The translations under genes and the position numbers were made by a program. From NCBI RefSeq assembly GCF_003148565.1, contig NZ_QGGL01000017.1, positions 1-64,000 of the forward strand: a stretch of 64,000 nt of DNA, in the 5' to 3' direction. The notes under the pieces are model-generated. The model was not told where the DNA came from. It saw only the letters and a program-made list of their open reading frames with translations, and searched no databases. Shown here one piece after another: positions 33,758 to 41,969 of this stretch. Positions within the stretch are counted from its first letter, which is position 1, and each line of letters opens with the position of its first letter. This DNA comes from Tumebacillus permanentifrigoris. GTDB taxonomy: Bacteria; Bacillota; Bacilli; Tumebacillales; Tumebacillaceae.

Positions 33758-35050
33758 TTAGCCATTCTGGTGGAGCTCTTCTAACTTCGACTGGTTGTTG
33801 CGCAACCCGGAGACGGTGTACCCGATGATCAGCAACGAGATCGGGTAGAGAATCCACCACGAGAACGTCCCCATCACAGCGACGACCAGCAACAGGGTGA
33901 GCACGCCGAACACTTTGTAGCTAGTGCGGGGCACCAGTTTCAGATACGCAGCCACGCTGAGGCCGTACAACAGGAAAAAGTTCTGCCCGGCCACTTGCAA
34001 CAGCGATTGCAACGAGATGACCTTGGTGGCTTGCAACACCACCACGCCGGAGAACAGCAGGATCACGCTGACCAACGCGATGCGCGGGCTTTGTGTCCCT
34101 GCATCGAGACGGCTCAAGACCTTGGGCAACAACCCTTCCCGAGCGGATGAGAACACCAGCCGAGACGCGGCCCATGTCGCTCCGATCAAGTTCGCCGCGA
34201 TGATGACCACGCCTAGCACACCCACGAATCGTCCGCTTGCCTCTCCCAAGAACGAGAACAGCAGAGCGGCGACAGGCGCCGTTGTGACATGTTCATTCGA
34301 GGGAGCGAGCGTCAATTGGACCGCCAACGCAATCCCCAGATAGAGCAAGATCACGCTGATGAAACTCGCGGCGACGGCGATCGGGAAGTCGCGCTTGGGA
34401 TTGCGGTATTCCTCTGCAGTGAACGAGAGCATCTCCCAACCCGTGTAGGCAAAAAACACCATGCCCATCACCGGGAGTCCGTTCGTCCACTCGGCCAGCG
34501 GAGGGACACCCGTGCCTGCCGTGGTATCCCCGAACAGCAAGGCGACGACAGCGACGATCACCAAGAGTCCAATCAGCGTAAATGCTAGGACTTGCTGGAC
34601 ACGTCCTGAGACTTTCGCACCCAAGAAATTGACCAGCCCTGCCATGAGCAGCAGCCCTAGCGTCGCGGCGATTGCGGTTTTTTCACCGCCACCTACCGCA
34701 GTTGCAAAATAATTGCCGCCCGTCAACGCGATCGCAGGAATGCCCAGCGAAAACGTCCCGAGGAGCAACACTTCTGTTGCGGCACCTGCCCGTCTGGAAA
34801 AACCGGCTTGTAAAAAGCCGGCAATCCCACCCGCGCTCGGAAAGTTCGCGCCTAAGAATGCGAAAATGACCAACAGCGGGATGACGATCAGTGCGTCCAC
34901 AATCCAAGCGTAGAGCGCCGCACCCTGTACTTGTTGATACGCCAAACCGGGCAAAACCAGCAGGCCGCTTCCCACCACGATGGTAATGGCTAGACCGATT
35001 GCTTGTCCAACTGTGAGTGTCTTGGCCAGTTCCGTCGAGTTCTTGGTCAT
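33758..35050 (-). CDS. APC-superfamily amino acid permease
   Basis: 430 aa with about 12 helices. The start TVGQAIGLAITIVVGSGLLV (helix 1 with the broken GSG) and the GWEMLSFTAEEYRNPKRDFP segment are classic for APC carriers such as YjeH-like permeases. Direction and substrate are unknown; YjeH-type members export amino acids. Translation starts at ATG 35050, overlapping the cupin stop by 4 bp; the 468-aa frame would run antisense into the cupin. Third gene of a YqcI/YcgG-cupin-permease operon. Confidence 0.85.
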   Translation of the reverse strand: MTKNSTELAKTLTVGQAIGLAITIVVGSGLLVLPGLAYQQVQGAALYAWIVDALIVIPLLVIFAFLGANFPSAGGIAGFLQAGFSRRAGAATEVLLLGTFSLGIPAIALTGGNYFATAVGGGEKTAIAATLGLLLMAGLVNFLGAKVSGRVQQVLAFTLIGLLVIVAVVALLFGDTTAGTGVPPLAEWTNGLPVMGMVFFAYTGWEMLSFTAEEYRNPKRDFPIAVAASFISVILLYLGIALAVQLTLAPSNEHVTTAPVAALLFSFLGEASGRFVGVLGVVIIAANLIGATWAASRLVFSSAREGLLPKVLSRLDAGTQSPRIALVSVILLFSGVVVLQATKVISLQSLLQVAGQNFFLLYGLSVAAYLKLVPRTSYKVFGVLTLLLVVAVMGTFSWWILYPISLLIIGYTVSGLRNNQSKLEELHQNG

Positions 35051-35376
35051 GCAGGGGTCGACTCCATCAATTTGATGATATACAGGCAACCTTGTTCGCC
35101 TGCGACAGAGGAGTGCAGCGTGCCTTTGGGCAGCAACAAGCGGTCGCCCGAATCGCATTCCCACGACTGTTCTCCGATGGTGAACGTAATCGTCCCGTCG
35201 ATGATCAGCAGCGTCTCATCAACTGGGTGTGTATGCGTTGGGTGTTCACGATGTGGGGTGTCTCGTTGGACTTCGACAGAGCCGGTGACCGGCAACGTTG
35301 CCATCACTGCCTCTTCCAGCGTTACGCGAGAGCCGCGTACAATTTCCGGTGATGCAAAGTGAGTCGTCAACTTCAT
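35047..35376 (-). CDS. Small single-domain cupin
   Basis: 109 aa. The metal-binding motif is HREHPTHTHPVDETLLIIDG (residues about 42-61; three His plus a later Glu) and the second motif GDRLLLPKGTLHSSVAG ends with a His. A double-stranded beta-helix of this size is usually a small dioxygenase, isomerase or binding protein. The reaction is unknown. AAAGGAGTGT precedes ATG 35376; 9 bp after the YqcI/YcgG gene and 4-bp overlap with the permease. Confidence 0.8.
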   Translation of the reverse strand: MKLTTHFASPEIVRGSRVTLEEAVMATLPVTGSVEVQRDTPHREHPTHTHPVDETLLIIDGTITFTIGEQSWECDSGDRLLLPKGTLHSSVAGEQGCLYIIKLMESTPA

Positions 35377-35385
35377 ACACTCCTT

Positions 35386-36159
35386 TTATTTCTGATCTTT
35401 GAGCATGGCATGGAACGGACATTTTGCAGGTGATTCATTTTCATCCGTGATGAAGTATTGCTTCCACTCACGGTTGGCTTCATTGCCATAGACCCCCATC
35501 GACGGGTGCAATTCGACATCGTCGTAGGCGGCGAGACGTTGGCGAACCAGGGCGCGGCCCTTTTCGCCTTTTTCACCGTGCAGTTCTTCAAAGACCCAGC
35601 GCGGTTGGAAGGTGATGAGGAAACCCTTGCTGCGGCGGCTGCGGCGCAGTTCGTGCGCCGGTGTGTTGCAGACGACAAAAATCGGTTCCCCGTTGAAGCA
35701 GAACTCCCAGAGCGGGTCATCCGCATTCGTTGGAATCTCCATCGGCCACGCTTCCGGATCGTGTTCGTTCAGGAAGCGCAGCACGCTCCAGAACAGGTTT
35801 TGGTACTCATCCATCGACAGCGTTTCATCAAGCGGCTTGAAAAACGATACGAACGAGGTCATGCGTCCTAGTTCTCGGAACATCTGCGTGTAGGCAACGA
35901 GCGCATCACGCAGTTGCATCAGGTCTTGCTCGTTGGTCGGGTCTTCGGTGAAGGTGTAGCAGAGCAGATCCTTTTTGAAGCCTTCTACACCAAACACACA
36001 GGGAAACGGTGCGCTTTCCGAGATCAGGTCATGCTTCAGAGATTCATAGACCTCCATCCCCCAAGCGGGAATGTCGGCTCCGTGCTCGATGTCCTTGCGT
36101 CTGAACAGCTTCGTAGAGGTATCTTGATGTTGTAGTTGGTTGGTTGTCTTTTCAGCCAT
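35386..36159 (-). CDS. YqcI/YcgG-family protein (probable haem-dependent N-hydroxylase)
   Basis: 257 aa. FPCVFGVEGFKKDLLCYTF and the block FVVCNTPAHELRRSRRSKGF are the family signatures. Members such as DcsA of D-cycloserine biosynthesis hydroxylate the guanidine of L-arginine in a haem-dependent way; I recall this from the literature and apply it here as inference. The start is ATG 36159, GAGGTGG 5 bp before. With a cupin and an amino acid permease in one operon, production and export of a modified amino acid is a workable idea. Confidence 0.75.
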   Translation of the reverse strand: MAEKTTNQLQHQDTSTKLFRRKDIEHGADIPAWGMEVYESLKHDLISESAPFPCVFGVEGFKKDLLCYTFTEDPTNEQDLMQLRDALVAYTQMFRELGRMTSFVSFFKPLDETLSMDEYQNLFWSVLRFLNEHDPEAWPMEIPTNADDPLWEFCFNGEPIFVVCNTPAHELRRSRRSKGFLITFQPRWVFEELHGEKGEKGRALVRQRLAAYDDVELHPSMGVYGNEANREWKQYFITDENESPAKCPFHAMLKDQK

Positions 36160-36277
36160 TACTACCACCTCATTTTTTTCATAGTATACAAAATAATAAA
36201 TTAGAAGTCAAACTAATAACGTTTTAATTATAATAATGCATTATTTGTGTAAATATATTCATTCCAAGATGTACAAA

Positions 36278-36306
36278 AAAACCCTTCGCGCGGTGCGAAG
36301 GGTTTT
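36278..36306 (-). terminator. Terminator of the potassium channel gene
   Basis: AAAACCCTTCGC and GCGAAGGGTTTT with loop GCGGT; it touches the stop codon. Confidence 0.85.
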
Positions 36307-37351
36307 AGCGGGTTGCGGATTCGATTTTTCGCAAGCGTCTGTACGTCTCCTCGTCGCAGATCACAAACAAGCTGGCTTCAGCAGGAATCTCCTCCTCCAA
36401 CCGTCGGTTGATACTCAACTGTGTACCGTCTGCAATCAGCGTCGCGCCTTCCTGCAACAGTTCCACAAACGCATCTCGGTAGGTCTTCCATTCCGGTCGC
36501 GTCCGCAACTGGTGCAGTTCCTCACCTTGACCGTGCTTCAAAAGTTGCGAGAGGATGTTTGAAGTACCAGGGTGGAAGGCGGAGCGGACAGCAAGTTGCG
36601 AGATCGTGTCATGTCCGAGGATGAACTCGTCGATTTTGACATGCTGGAAGTTTGGGAGGTTCTGTTCGTCCTTGATTTCGACGATGGTATGTACGTGGCT
36701 GTAGTTGCGCTCGATGGCGGTGGCGATCAGCAGGGTCTTGCCATCGATGAAGGAGGGATCGCGAACGACCGTGTAGTTCTCCGTGACGTCATTTGCAAAA
36801 ATAAACACCGCACGGGCTGCTGCTAAATTGGCGGATTCGAGCACCTCTGCTTTGACTGGGTTGCCTTGGATATAATGAACGCGCGGGTGTTGAATCGGTG
36901 TTTTTTCCAAGGTGTCGATGATCACGACCTCCGCTTTTGGGTCGGTCTGGAGGATTTGTTGCGTGGCGAGTTCGGCGTGTTTGCTCCAATCGACGATGAC
37001 GAAATGGTGCTTGCCCGTGAACTTCAATTTTCCTTCCTCCTTCCTGTGCCGATAGACAAACAACGCCCCCGCCACCTTGGTGATCGTGATCGAGAGCAAG
37101 CCAATTCCGAAGATGTAGAGAAAGATCCCGAGACACTTGCCCGCGATCGTATGCGGATAATAATCGCCGTACCCGGTCGTGGTGACGGTGGTCATCACCC
37201 ACCAAAACCCATGAAACGGTCGGCCAAATGTATCAGGCTCCAACCAGTAAGCCAGCCAAGAGGAGACGAGGAGCAGCAAAACAGCGGTTCCGTAGATGAG
37301 ACCATTGTTCATGAGGAAGATTCTCATGAAGATTCGGGTGAGGAAGATCAT
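36305..37351 (-). CDS. Two-TM potassium channel with TrkA-N (RCK) domain
   Basis: 348 aa. Helix 1 (GLIYGTAVLLLLVSSWLAYW), pore helix and selectivity filter TTVTTTGYGDYYP, helix 2 (CLGIFLYIFGIGLLSITITK), then a Rossmann RCK domain (FVIVDWSKHAELATQQIL) and a C-terminal TrkA-C-like part. It is a ligand-gated K+ channel of the MthK/YugO kind. The first glycine motif of the RCK (usually GxGxxG) reads VDWSKHA, as in YugO-like channels. ATG 37351 follows GGAAGGAGGTACCT. Confidence 0.9.
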   Translation of the reverse strand: MIFLTRIFMRIFLMNNGLIYGTAVLLLLVSSWLAYWLEPDTFGRPFHGFWWVMTTVTTTGYGDYYPHTIAGKCLGIFLYIFGIGLLSITITKVAGALFVYRHRKEEGKLKFTGKHHFVIVDWSKHAELATQQILQTDPKAEVVIIDTLEKTPIQHPRVHYIQGNPVKAEVLESANLAAARAVFIFANDVTENYTVVRDPSFIDGKTLLIATAIERNYSHVHTIVEIKDEQNLPNFQHVKIDEFILGHDTISQLAVRSAFHPGTSNILSQLLKHGQGEELHQLRTRPEWKTYRDAFVELLQEGATLIADGTQLSINRRLEEEIPAEASLFVICDEETYRRLRKIESATR

Positions 37352-37462
37352 AGGTACCTCCTTCCAGCATGTTGGGAAGTAAACGTATTCCTTCTATACT
37401 ACATATAGTCGCCCTCTCCTGCTGCATTTTAACACCCGATCTGGATCTAGAGGTTCACTTAT

Positions 37463-37508
37463 ACAAAAGAAAACCCGTTTCGATCAATCGAAATGGGTTT
37501 TCTTTTGT
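37463..37508 (-). terminator. Terminator overlapping the end of the immunity-like gene
   Basis: ACAAAAGAAAACCC and GGGTTTTCTTTTGT plus an inner TTTCGAT/ATCGAAA form a stem of over 20 bp; the last seven codons are inside it. Confidence 0.8.
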
Positions 37509-38407
37509 ACAGAAGACACAACCACAATAGGATCTAACTTCCAATCACGTTCTCCATATTGTTCAGGGGCGCGAACATCACTGGTTATTCCTTCGGCAAT
37601 CAACCTATCGCGTAGTTGTGAACTAAGTAGTGGCAAGCGAATCAGGCGATTTCCAGCCACTACTTCTTCCTGTGTTGAAACAAAATCTCCGAACTGACCT
37701 TGTAGGAGGGAGTCCTCATAATAAACAGGGTATTCAAGGTAGCCTCTCCGATCACATCGAGGACATTTCCTAGCGCCTACAAACTCCAGTTTCGGATTCT
37801 TCGCACTCCAAGGTGAGAGCTGTTGAGAGGGTACAAGTTGATAAGCGGGTTGCCTGTCTTCGTCGCTACCTTTATGTAGAACCGGGTGGGTCTCATAGCC
37901 CTCGATCCCCCAGTCTTTAAAACGTGAGAGCAACCGCTCAGAAATGACGAAGTGCTCATGGTCAACGTGTACCATATCATACTCTTCCAAGTACGACGTA
38001 TCAATCACGAGTGGCGACACTACTTTTTTTCGATAAAGCCTACAGTTGTCGCATACGATCTCGGTCTCAAACTCCGCACCTTGATCCTCCAGATAGACGT
38101 CCGGGTTGTTGCCAATTCCGCTGATGAGAAAAAACGGGGCTTCATGGTAGTCCTTTTCTTCATACTCAAACCGATAACTGCATGTAACATTCAGGATTCC
38201 GATCGCTCTCAATTCCTGCGAGATCCTTGCAAATACATCAGGATTGTAGAGAATATCTACCTGATAATCGAGCGAATTCATTTGACTCGCATATCGAGGA
38301 AGCGAATCCGATGGTGTTTGATTGACACCATTGCTCTTGAAAATCTGATCGACGTGCAAACGATCACTTTGCTTGGAGGTAAACAAAACTTTCATGTAAA
38401 TCTTCAT
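37484..38407 (-). CDS. Double-CxxC immunity-like protein (SitI6-like)
   Basis: 307 aa. Two CxxC pairs, CDNCRLYRKK (about 117-126) and CPRCDRRGYLEYPVYY (about 218-233), embedded in a beta-rich protein. Double-CxxCG proteins of this size serve as immunity partners (SitI6 type) of myxobacterial Sit toxins; the resemblance is in layout, not proven homology. No signal peptide, so it would act in the cytoplasm. ATG 38407 follows TAGGGGGTCGATCGC. It lies directly downstream of the secreted HNH-like toxin with a terminator between the two genes. AT-richer than neighbours. Confidence 0.6.
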   Translation of the reverse strand: MKIYMKVLFTSKQSDRLHVDQIFKSNGVNQTPSDSLPRYASQMNSLDYQVDILYNPDVFARISQELRAIGILNVTCSYRFEYEEKDYHEAPFFLISGIGNNPDVYLEDQGAEFETEIVCDNCRLYRKKVVSPLVIDTSYLEEYDMVHVDHEHFVISERLLSRFKDWGIEGYETHPVLHKGSDEDRQPAYQLVPSQQLSPWSAKNPKLEFVGARKCPRCDRRGYLEYPVYYEDSLLQGQFGDFVSTQEEVVAGNRLIRLPLLSSQLRDRLIAEGITSDVRAPEQYGERDWKLDPIVVVSSVQKKTHFD

Positions 38408-38440
38408 GCGATCGACCCCCTACAAGCTGTTGGACGGAAA

Positions 38441-38473
38441 AAACTGTTGGGGGAATTGTTCCCTCAACAGTTT
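38441..38473 (-). terminator. Terminator between toxin and immunity-like gene
   Basis: AAACTGTTGAGGG and CCCCCAACAGTTT (minus strand) pair with a 7-base loop, followed by TTTT. It starts 6 bp after the toxin stop. Confidence 0.75.
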
Positions 38474-38478
38474 AGTTC

Positions 38479-39360
38479 TTAATATCTCCACTGACCTGTT
38501 TCTACGAACTTGGCCAAGAAGTTCCAGTATTCGTTGCCTGTTTCATAATACATTTGATAATATGCCTCTTTATGCGCCTTGAAAATCTCTGCGTCTGTTA
38601 AGAACAGATAGTTTGTTCCATAAGGAATCTTTTGCTGTAGTACATTTGTTACTACCTTATGATAATCATAAGGCATCGCGATCGCAAGCATATTATTCTC
38701 CGTGGTAAGATAATCCCAACCGATATAGGGTGCAAACCTCTTCTCAATAATGTGATGCCGCTCCCAATTGACCGGTATCGTTTTGTTTTTCAAAGTTCCG
38801 TATTGCATCACCCCCACTTTCAAGGAATCATGCAGAAGAGAACTATTTTCAATCATTCGTTTTACGCCACTTAATGCGGGAACTCCAGGGAAGACAATTG
38901 AAGCACCATCAGCAAAAACCCAGAATCCATTCCAAAATGTTGGATTTGCATTAAACTCAGCCAGAGATAGTACAAAACTTCCTACATCAAAAATCGTCTC
39001 AAAGAATTGTGGTTCGATCAGTTCCAACTCTTCCGTAGAGATCGGATGTACGTCGATCCCTTCCAGTCGATAGCCGTTTTTGAGATTAACAAACGACCGT
39101 TCGTCAATTGTAGTACTAGGAGTTAGAAAGAATTTTGTCTTGATGACTCGACCTGTTTCGTCGCGAAGTAAAACAACTGCCACACGGTCCGGCATTTTAG
39201 CAACACGTTCTGCCTTTTGAACGGACTTTTTTTGTTCTTGTTTTAAAACTACTGGTTGATCAGGCTTGGACGAAAAAGCTAAAGCTTTTACATCCGTGAG
39301 GCTTAGGAAAGTTACAATCGCCATCACTAAGCACATAATATTCACAAAGAACTTTTTCAT
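38479..39360 (-). CDS. Secreted polymorphic toxin, HNH/HHH-nuclease-like C-terminus
   Basis: 293 aa. A typical signal peptide (KKFFVNIMCLVMAIVTFLSL, cleavage near ALAF), a 150-residue middle region, and a C-terminal domain with WERHHIIEKRF (about 199-209) and MPYDYHKVVTNVLQQKIP (about 229-246), the layout of HNH or HHH-type nuclease toxins. It resembles SitA-type toxins in having a signal sequence and a terminal nuclease. Strong AAAAAGGGGGTATTTT ribosome site before ATG 39360. AT-rich DNA compared with both sides suggests acquisition. Immunity partner: the double-CxxC protein downstream. Confidence 0.65.
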   Translation of the reverse strand: MKKFFVNIMCLVMAIVTFLSLTDVKALAFSSKPDQPVVLKQEQKKSVQKAERVAKMPDRVAVVLLRDETGRVIKTKFFLTPSTTIDERSFVNLKNGYRLEGIDVHPISTEELELIEPQFFETIFDVGSFVLSLAEFNANPTFWNGFWVFADGASIVFPGVPALSGVKRMIENSSLLHDSLKVGVMQYGTLKNKTIPVNWERHHIIEKRFAPYIGWDYLTTENNMLAIAMPYDYHKVVTNVLQQKIPYGTNYLFLTDAEIFKAHKEAYYQMYYETGNEYWNFLAKFVETGQWRY

Positions 39361-39391
39361 AAAATACCCCCTTTTTATTCACAATATTGTA

Positions 39392-39420
39392 ATTATAATA
39401 TATCAGTCATAGATTTTGCA
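39392..39420 (-). promoter_or_regulatory. Promoter of the toxin gene
   Basis: Minus strand TGCAAA, 17-bp spacer, TATAAT. The -10 is consensus, the -35 weak. Confidence 0.55.
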
Positions 39421-39965
39421 TGTAAATATAAAAGAAAATAAAGAGATAGGGAGTGATCGCTTCCGATGTTCAACGTTACCCTTTTCCATGAGGTCGAAGT
39501 ACAGCGAAACCTTCGGTTCGGTAGGCGGATAGATAACGACGAAGAGTTCGCTTAGATAAACCCGTTTGCTCACAAATGGCTCTCTACATTTAATTGATCT
39601 TGCCTGGGTCAACCCCATCAACTAGGAGAGGTGGACTACTAATAACGAGAATTAACTTCAACTGTGGAGAATAGAATAGTACATCCAAACTTACAGAAAG
39701 TATTTTTACAGTCAGTCTCCTCCTACAAAGTGGGTTAATGAGATCCTCCATACCTTTACTAAGACAAAACAATATGTCTCCAAATATTTCAGTGTAAATA
39801 AACTAAATTTATGAACGTTTATCTTGATCTACTCTCTCCTAATCAGTCTAAAACAACGCCTATTAAAACTATGTCACTTACTACCCTCACATTTGAAAAA
39901 CCTTGTATTGCAATGGATAACGGCCAGATGTTGAAAGTTGAGCCTGGAGCATCTATCATTACAAA
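39421..39965. other. AT-rich spacer without convincing genes
   Basis: About 545 bp between the toxin promoter and the mtnD terminator. Only short frames occur (72 aa at 39403-39621 minus; 111 aa at 39811-40146 plus, which runs through the terminator). None has a good ribosome site or recognisable sequence. It may be debris of acquired DNA. Confidence 0.5.
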
Positions 39966-39997
39966 TAACCCCCCTCCAATACCATGGAGGGGGGTTA
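39966..39997 (-). terminator. Terminator of the mtn operon
   Basis: TAACCCCCCTCCA and TGGAGGGGGGTTA pair over 13 bp with a 6-base loop; followed by TTTG on the minus strand. Confidence 0.8.
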
Positions 39998-40022
39998 CGT
40001 CGTTAATCTGCTATCAAAACAC

Positions 40023-40577
40023 TTACAGCACCTTCGCCTTATCAGCCGGGATCAAACTCTCATCATACACCGCGACCCAACCGTCCTTGCTCTCGAAGAT
40101 CCGAATCGCCTTGACCTTTTTCAGATCGGTTAGCGTGAACCAGTGACGCGTGTACGCCGGTACCGAGATCAGATCCCCCGGATACAGGATCACGTCAAAA
40201 TACACATCATCATGCGGCCCCTTGATCGTGAAAATGCCTTCGCCATCCACGATGAAGCGAACTTCATCCTCCGTATGGTGATGCTCATCCACGAACTTCA
40301 CCAGCAGTTCCTCGATGTTCGGGGTGTCCTTCGACAGCACGACAATGTCCTGAGACTGGTAGCCGCGTTTGGCAGACAGCGCCTTGATCTCCTCACCGAA
40401 CACGTCGATGATCGACTGTTGCAACTCCGGGGTCACTTGGTAGCTGTCTTTCAGTTCGCCTTGCAGGCGGGTGATGTCCCAATTCTCGTAGATGATGCCT
40501 TGCGTTTCCAAAAACTTCGCTACGTTCTCGGTGCCTTCAATCAGTTCTTGCGTTTCAACAAAACGGATTACTGCCAT
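40023..40577 (-). CDS. mtnD: Acireductone dioxygenase MtnD
   Basis: 184 aa cupin. DEHHHTEDEVRFIVDGEG (about 95-112) gives the metal-binding HxH and Glu, and PAYTRHWF the third His. It oxidises acireductone to 2-keto-4-methylthiobutyrate and formate (Fe form), closing the methionine salvage pathway before transamination. ATG 40577 follows GAGGAGGTTTTTTGACC. Last gene of mtnWXBD. Confidence 0.95.
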   Translation of the reverse strand: MAVIRFVETQELIEGTENVAKFLETQGIIYENWDITRLQGELKDSYQVTPELQQSIIDVFGEEIKALSAKRGYQSQDIVVLSKDTPNIEELLVKFVDEHHHTEDEVRFIVDGEGIFTIKGPHDDVYFDVILYPGDLISVPAYTRHWFTLTDLKKVKAIRIFESKDGWVAVYDESLIPADKAKVL

Positions 40578-40606
40578 GGTCAAAAAACCTCCTCAGATCG
40601 TTGCGA

Positions 40607-41275
40607 TTAGAGTGCTGCCAACTCCACCGGCACGGTTGCGCCGCGCTGGTAAGACAGTTTCAAGAACAGGTAGTTGAACATCCATTCAAACGCTTGCACA
40701 TGACGCTTCGCTGCAAATACATCCGCACCCCACGCGTAGATGCCATGGTTGCGAATCAACACCGCCGGAATCCGCGGGTCCAACACGTCACCGATCTCCG
40801 CCGCCAACTTCGGGATGTCCGCGTAGTTCTCCACGATCGGGATCTCGATCGCCGCGTTCTCCTCCCAGATGTTCAGCGCCTTGATCAGTTCAATCCCTTG
40901 CAACCGCACCTTGCCCTGCTCGAAGAAAATATCCGAGATCAGGTTGTTGTACAGGGTGTGTACATGCAAGCACGCCCCAGCTTCTGGTACGCGCTTGTAA
41001 ACTTCTGCATGGATCAACGTCTCCGCAGACGGCTTCAAGGTCGTCGGTTCAATCGCCTTGGAATTGCCATCGACGACGAGGATGTCGTGAACGGTGAGGT
41101 TTTCCTTGTCCTTGCCGCTTGCCGTCACACCAAATGCCAACGGCTCCCCACTCAATTTGATCGACAGGTTGCCCGAAGTCGCCGGGAACCAGCCTTTCTC
41201 TGCAAAGTTCTTCGCCACATCCACAAGCCCTTGGGCTACACGGATGCGGTCTTCTTGGTTAAATGCGTAGGTCAT
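40607..41275 (-). CDS. mtnB: Methylthioribulose-1-phosphate dehydratase MtnB
   Basis: 222 aa, class II aldolase fold. FPATSGNLSIKL (about 32-43), the zinc ligands in CLHVHTLYNN (about 97-106) and RNHGIYAWG (about 171-179). It dehydrates methylthioribulose-1-phosphate to the diketo compound used by MtnW. Overlaps mtnX by 4 bp (ATGA). Confidence 0.95.
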   Translation of the reverse strand: MTYAFNQEDRIRVAQGLVDVAKNFAEKGWFPATSGNLSIKLSGEPLAFGVTASGKDKENLTVHDILVVDGNSKAIEPTTLKPSAETLIHAEVYKRVPEAGACLHVHTLYNNLISDIFFEQGKVRLQGIELIKALNIWEENAAIEIPIVENYADIPKLAAEIGDVLDPRIPAVLIRNHGIYAWGADVFAAKRHVQAFEWMFNYLFLKLSYQRGATVPVELAAL

Positions 41276-41943
41276 TGGAAAACCTCCCCCTTCACGAGTT
41301 GTTGTAGTACCGCGATCACATCATGGAACGTTACAAATGGTGCATGTGCAAGCCCGAGCGCTTCACAATCCTTCAGCAATTTCGAACGGGCGATGACAAA
41401 GTCCGCCCGCTTCGCCGCTTGCAAATCGGTGATCGAGTCCCCGATCACGATCTTGAACAGGTCTTCCTCCGGAAACTTGCGCAACACAGTCGGTTTGCAC
41501 ATGCCGCAACCGTTGGTACAATGCTCGTCACAGGCATGCGGCCACGTGATGCGGATCGTCTCGCCGGAAAAATCACTGCCGTTGCAGTAGATCGGGTTCG
41601 CGATCGCATAAGGCTCCAGCAACGGTTTGACAAAAAAGTCGATGCCGCCGCTCGTCACCCAGAAATCGATCTCTTGCTCCTTGCAATACTCCAGAAATTC
41701 CGGGAACCCAGCGCGAATCGCCGCCACTTCCTGTGCATAGGCGGCCACTTCGTCACGGCGGGTGGTGGAGATGCCGTGGAACAGCGTACCAACGCCCTGT
41801 TGAATCGATATCTCTTGGTTAAGAATCTGATCCTTCGTCGTCTCCCAACCCGGCGCGCCAAAGCGTTCCATGATCGTTATGATCATGTCCCGCTCGGTGA
41901 TCGTGCCGTCAAAGTCACAGAAAATCGCAATACGTTTGCTCAT
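41272..41943 (-). CDS. mtnX: 2-hydroxy-3-keto-5-methylthiopentenyl-1-phosphate phosphatase MtnX
   Basis: 223 aa, HAD fold: FCDFDGTITERD (7-18) carries the nucleophile Asp, VTSGGIDFFVKP motif II, and IGDSITDLQAAKRADFV motif III/IV. CDEHCTNGCGMCKP is the Cys-rich insert common in MtnX. It removes phosphate from the enol made by MtnW. GGAGGAACC precedes ATG 41943, 26 bp after mtnW. Confidence 0.95.
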   Translation of the reverse strand: MSKRIAIFCDFDGTITERDMIITIMERFGAPGWETTKDQILNQEISIQQGVGTLFHGISTTRRDEVAAYAQEVAAIRAGFPEFLEYCKEQEIDFWVTSGGIDFFVKPLLEPYAIANPIYCNGSDFSGETIRITWPHACDEHCTNGCGMCKPTVLRKFPEEDLFKIVIGDSITDLQAAKRADFVIARSKLLKDCEALGLAHAPFVTFHDVIAVLQQLVKGEVFQ

Positions 41944-41969
41944 GGTTCCTCCTTTATTGTACAAACAGG

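Noticed and set aside
38479-39360. Prophage or insertion element carrying the AT-rich toxin region
   Set aside because: No integrase, transposase, direct repeats or tRNA junction could be seen.
39403-39621. 72-aa frame on the minus strand
   Set aside because: No good ribosome site and no recognisable sequence in an AT-rich spacer.
39811-40146. 111-aa frame on the plus strand
   Set aside because: It runs through the mtn operon terminator and into mtnD antisense; only the first 50 residues would be independent, with no family resemblance.
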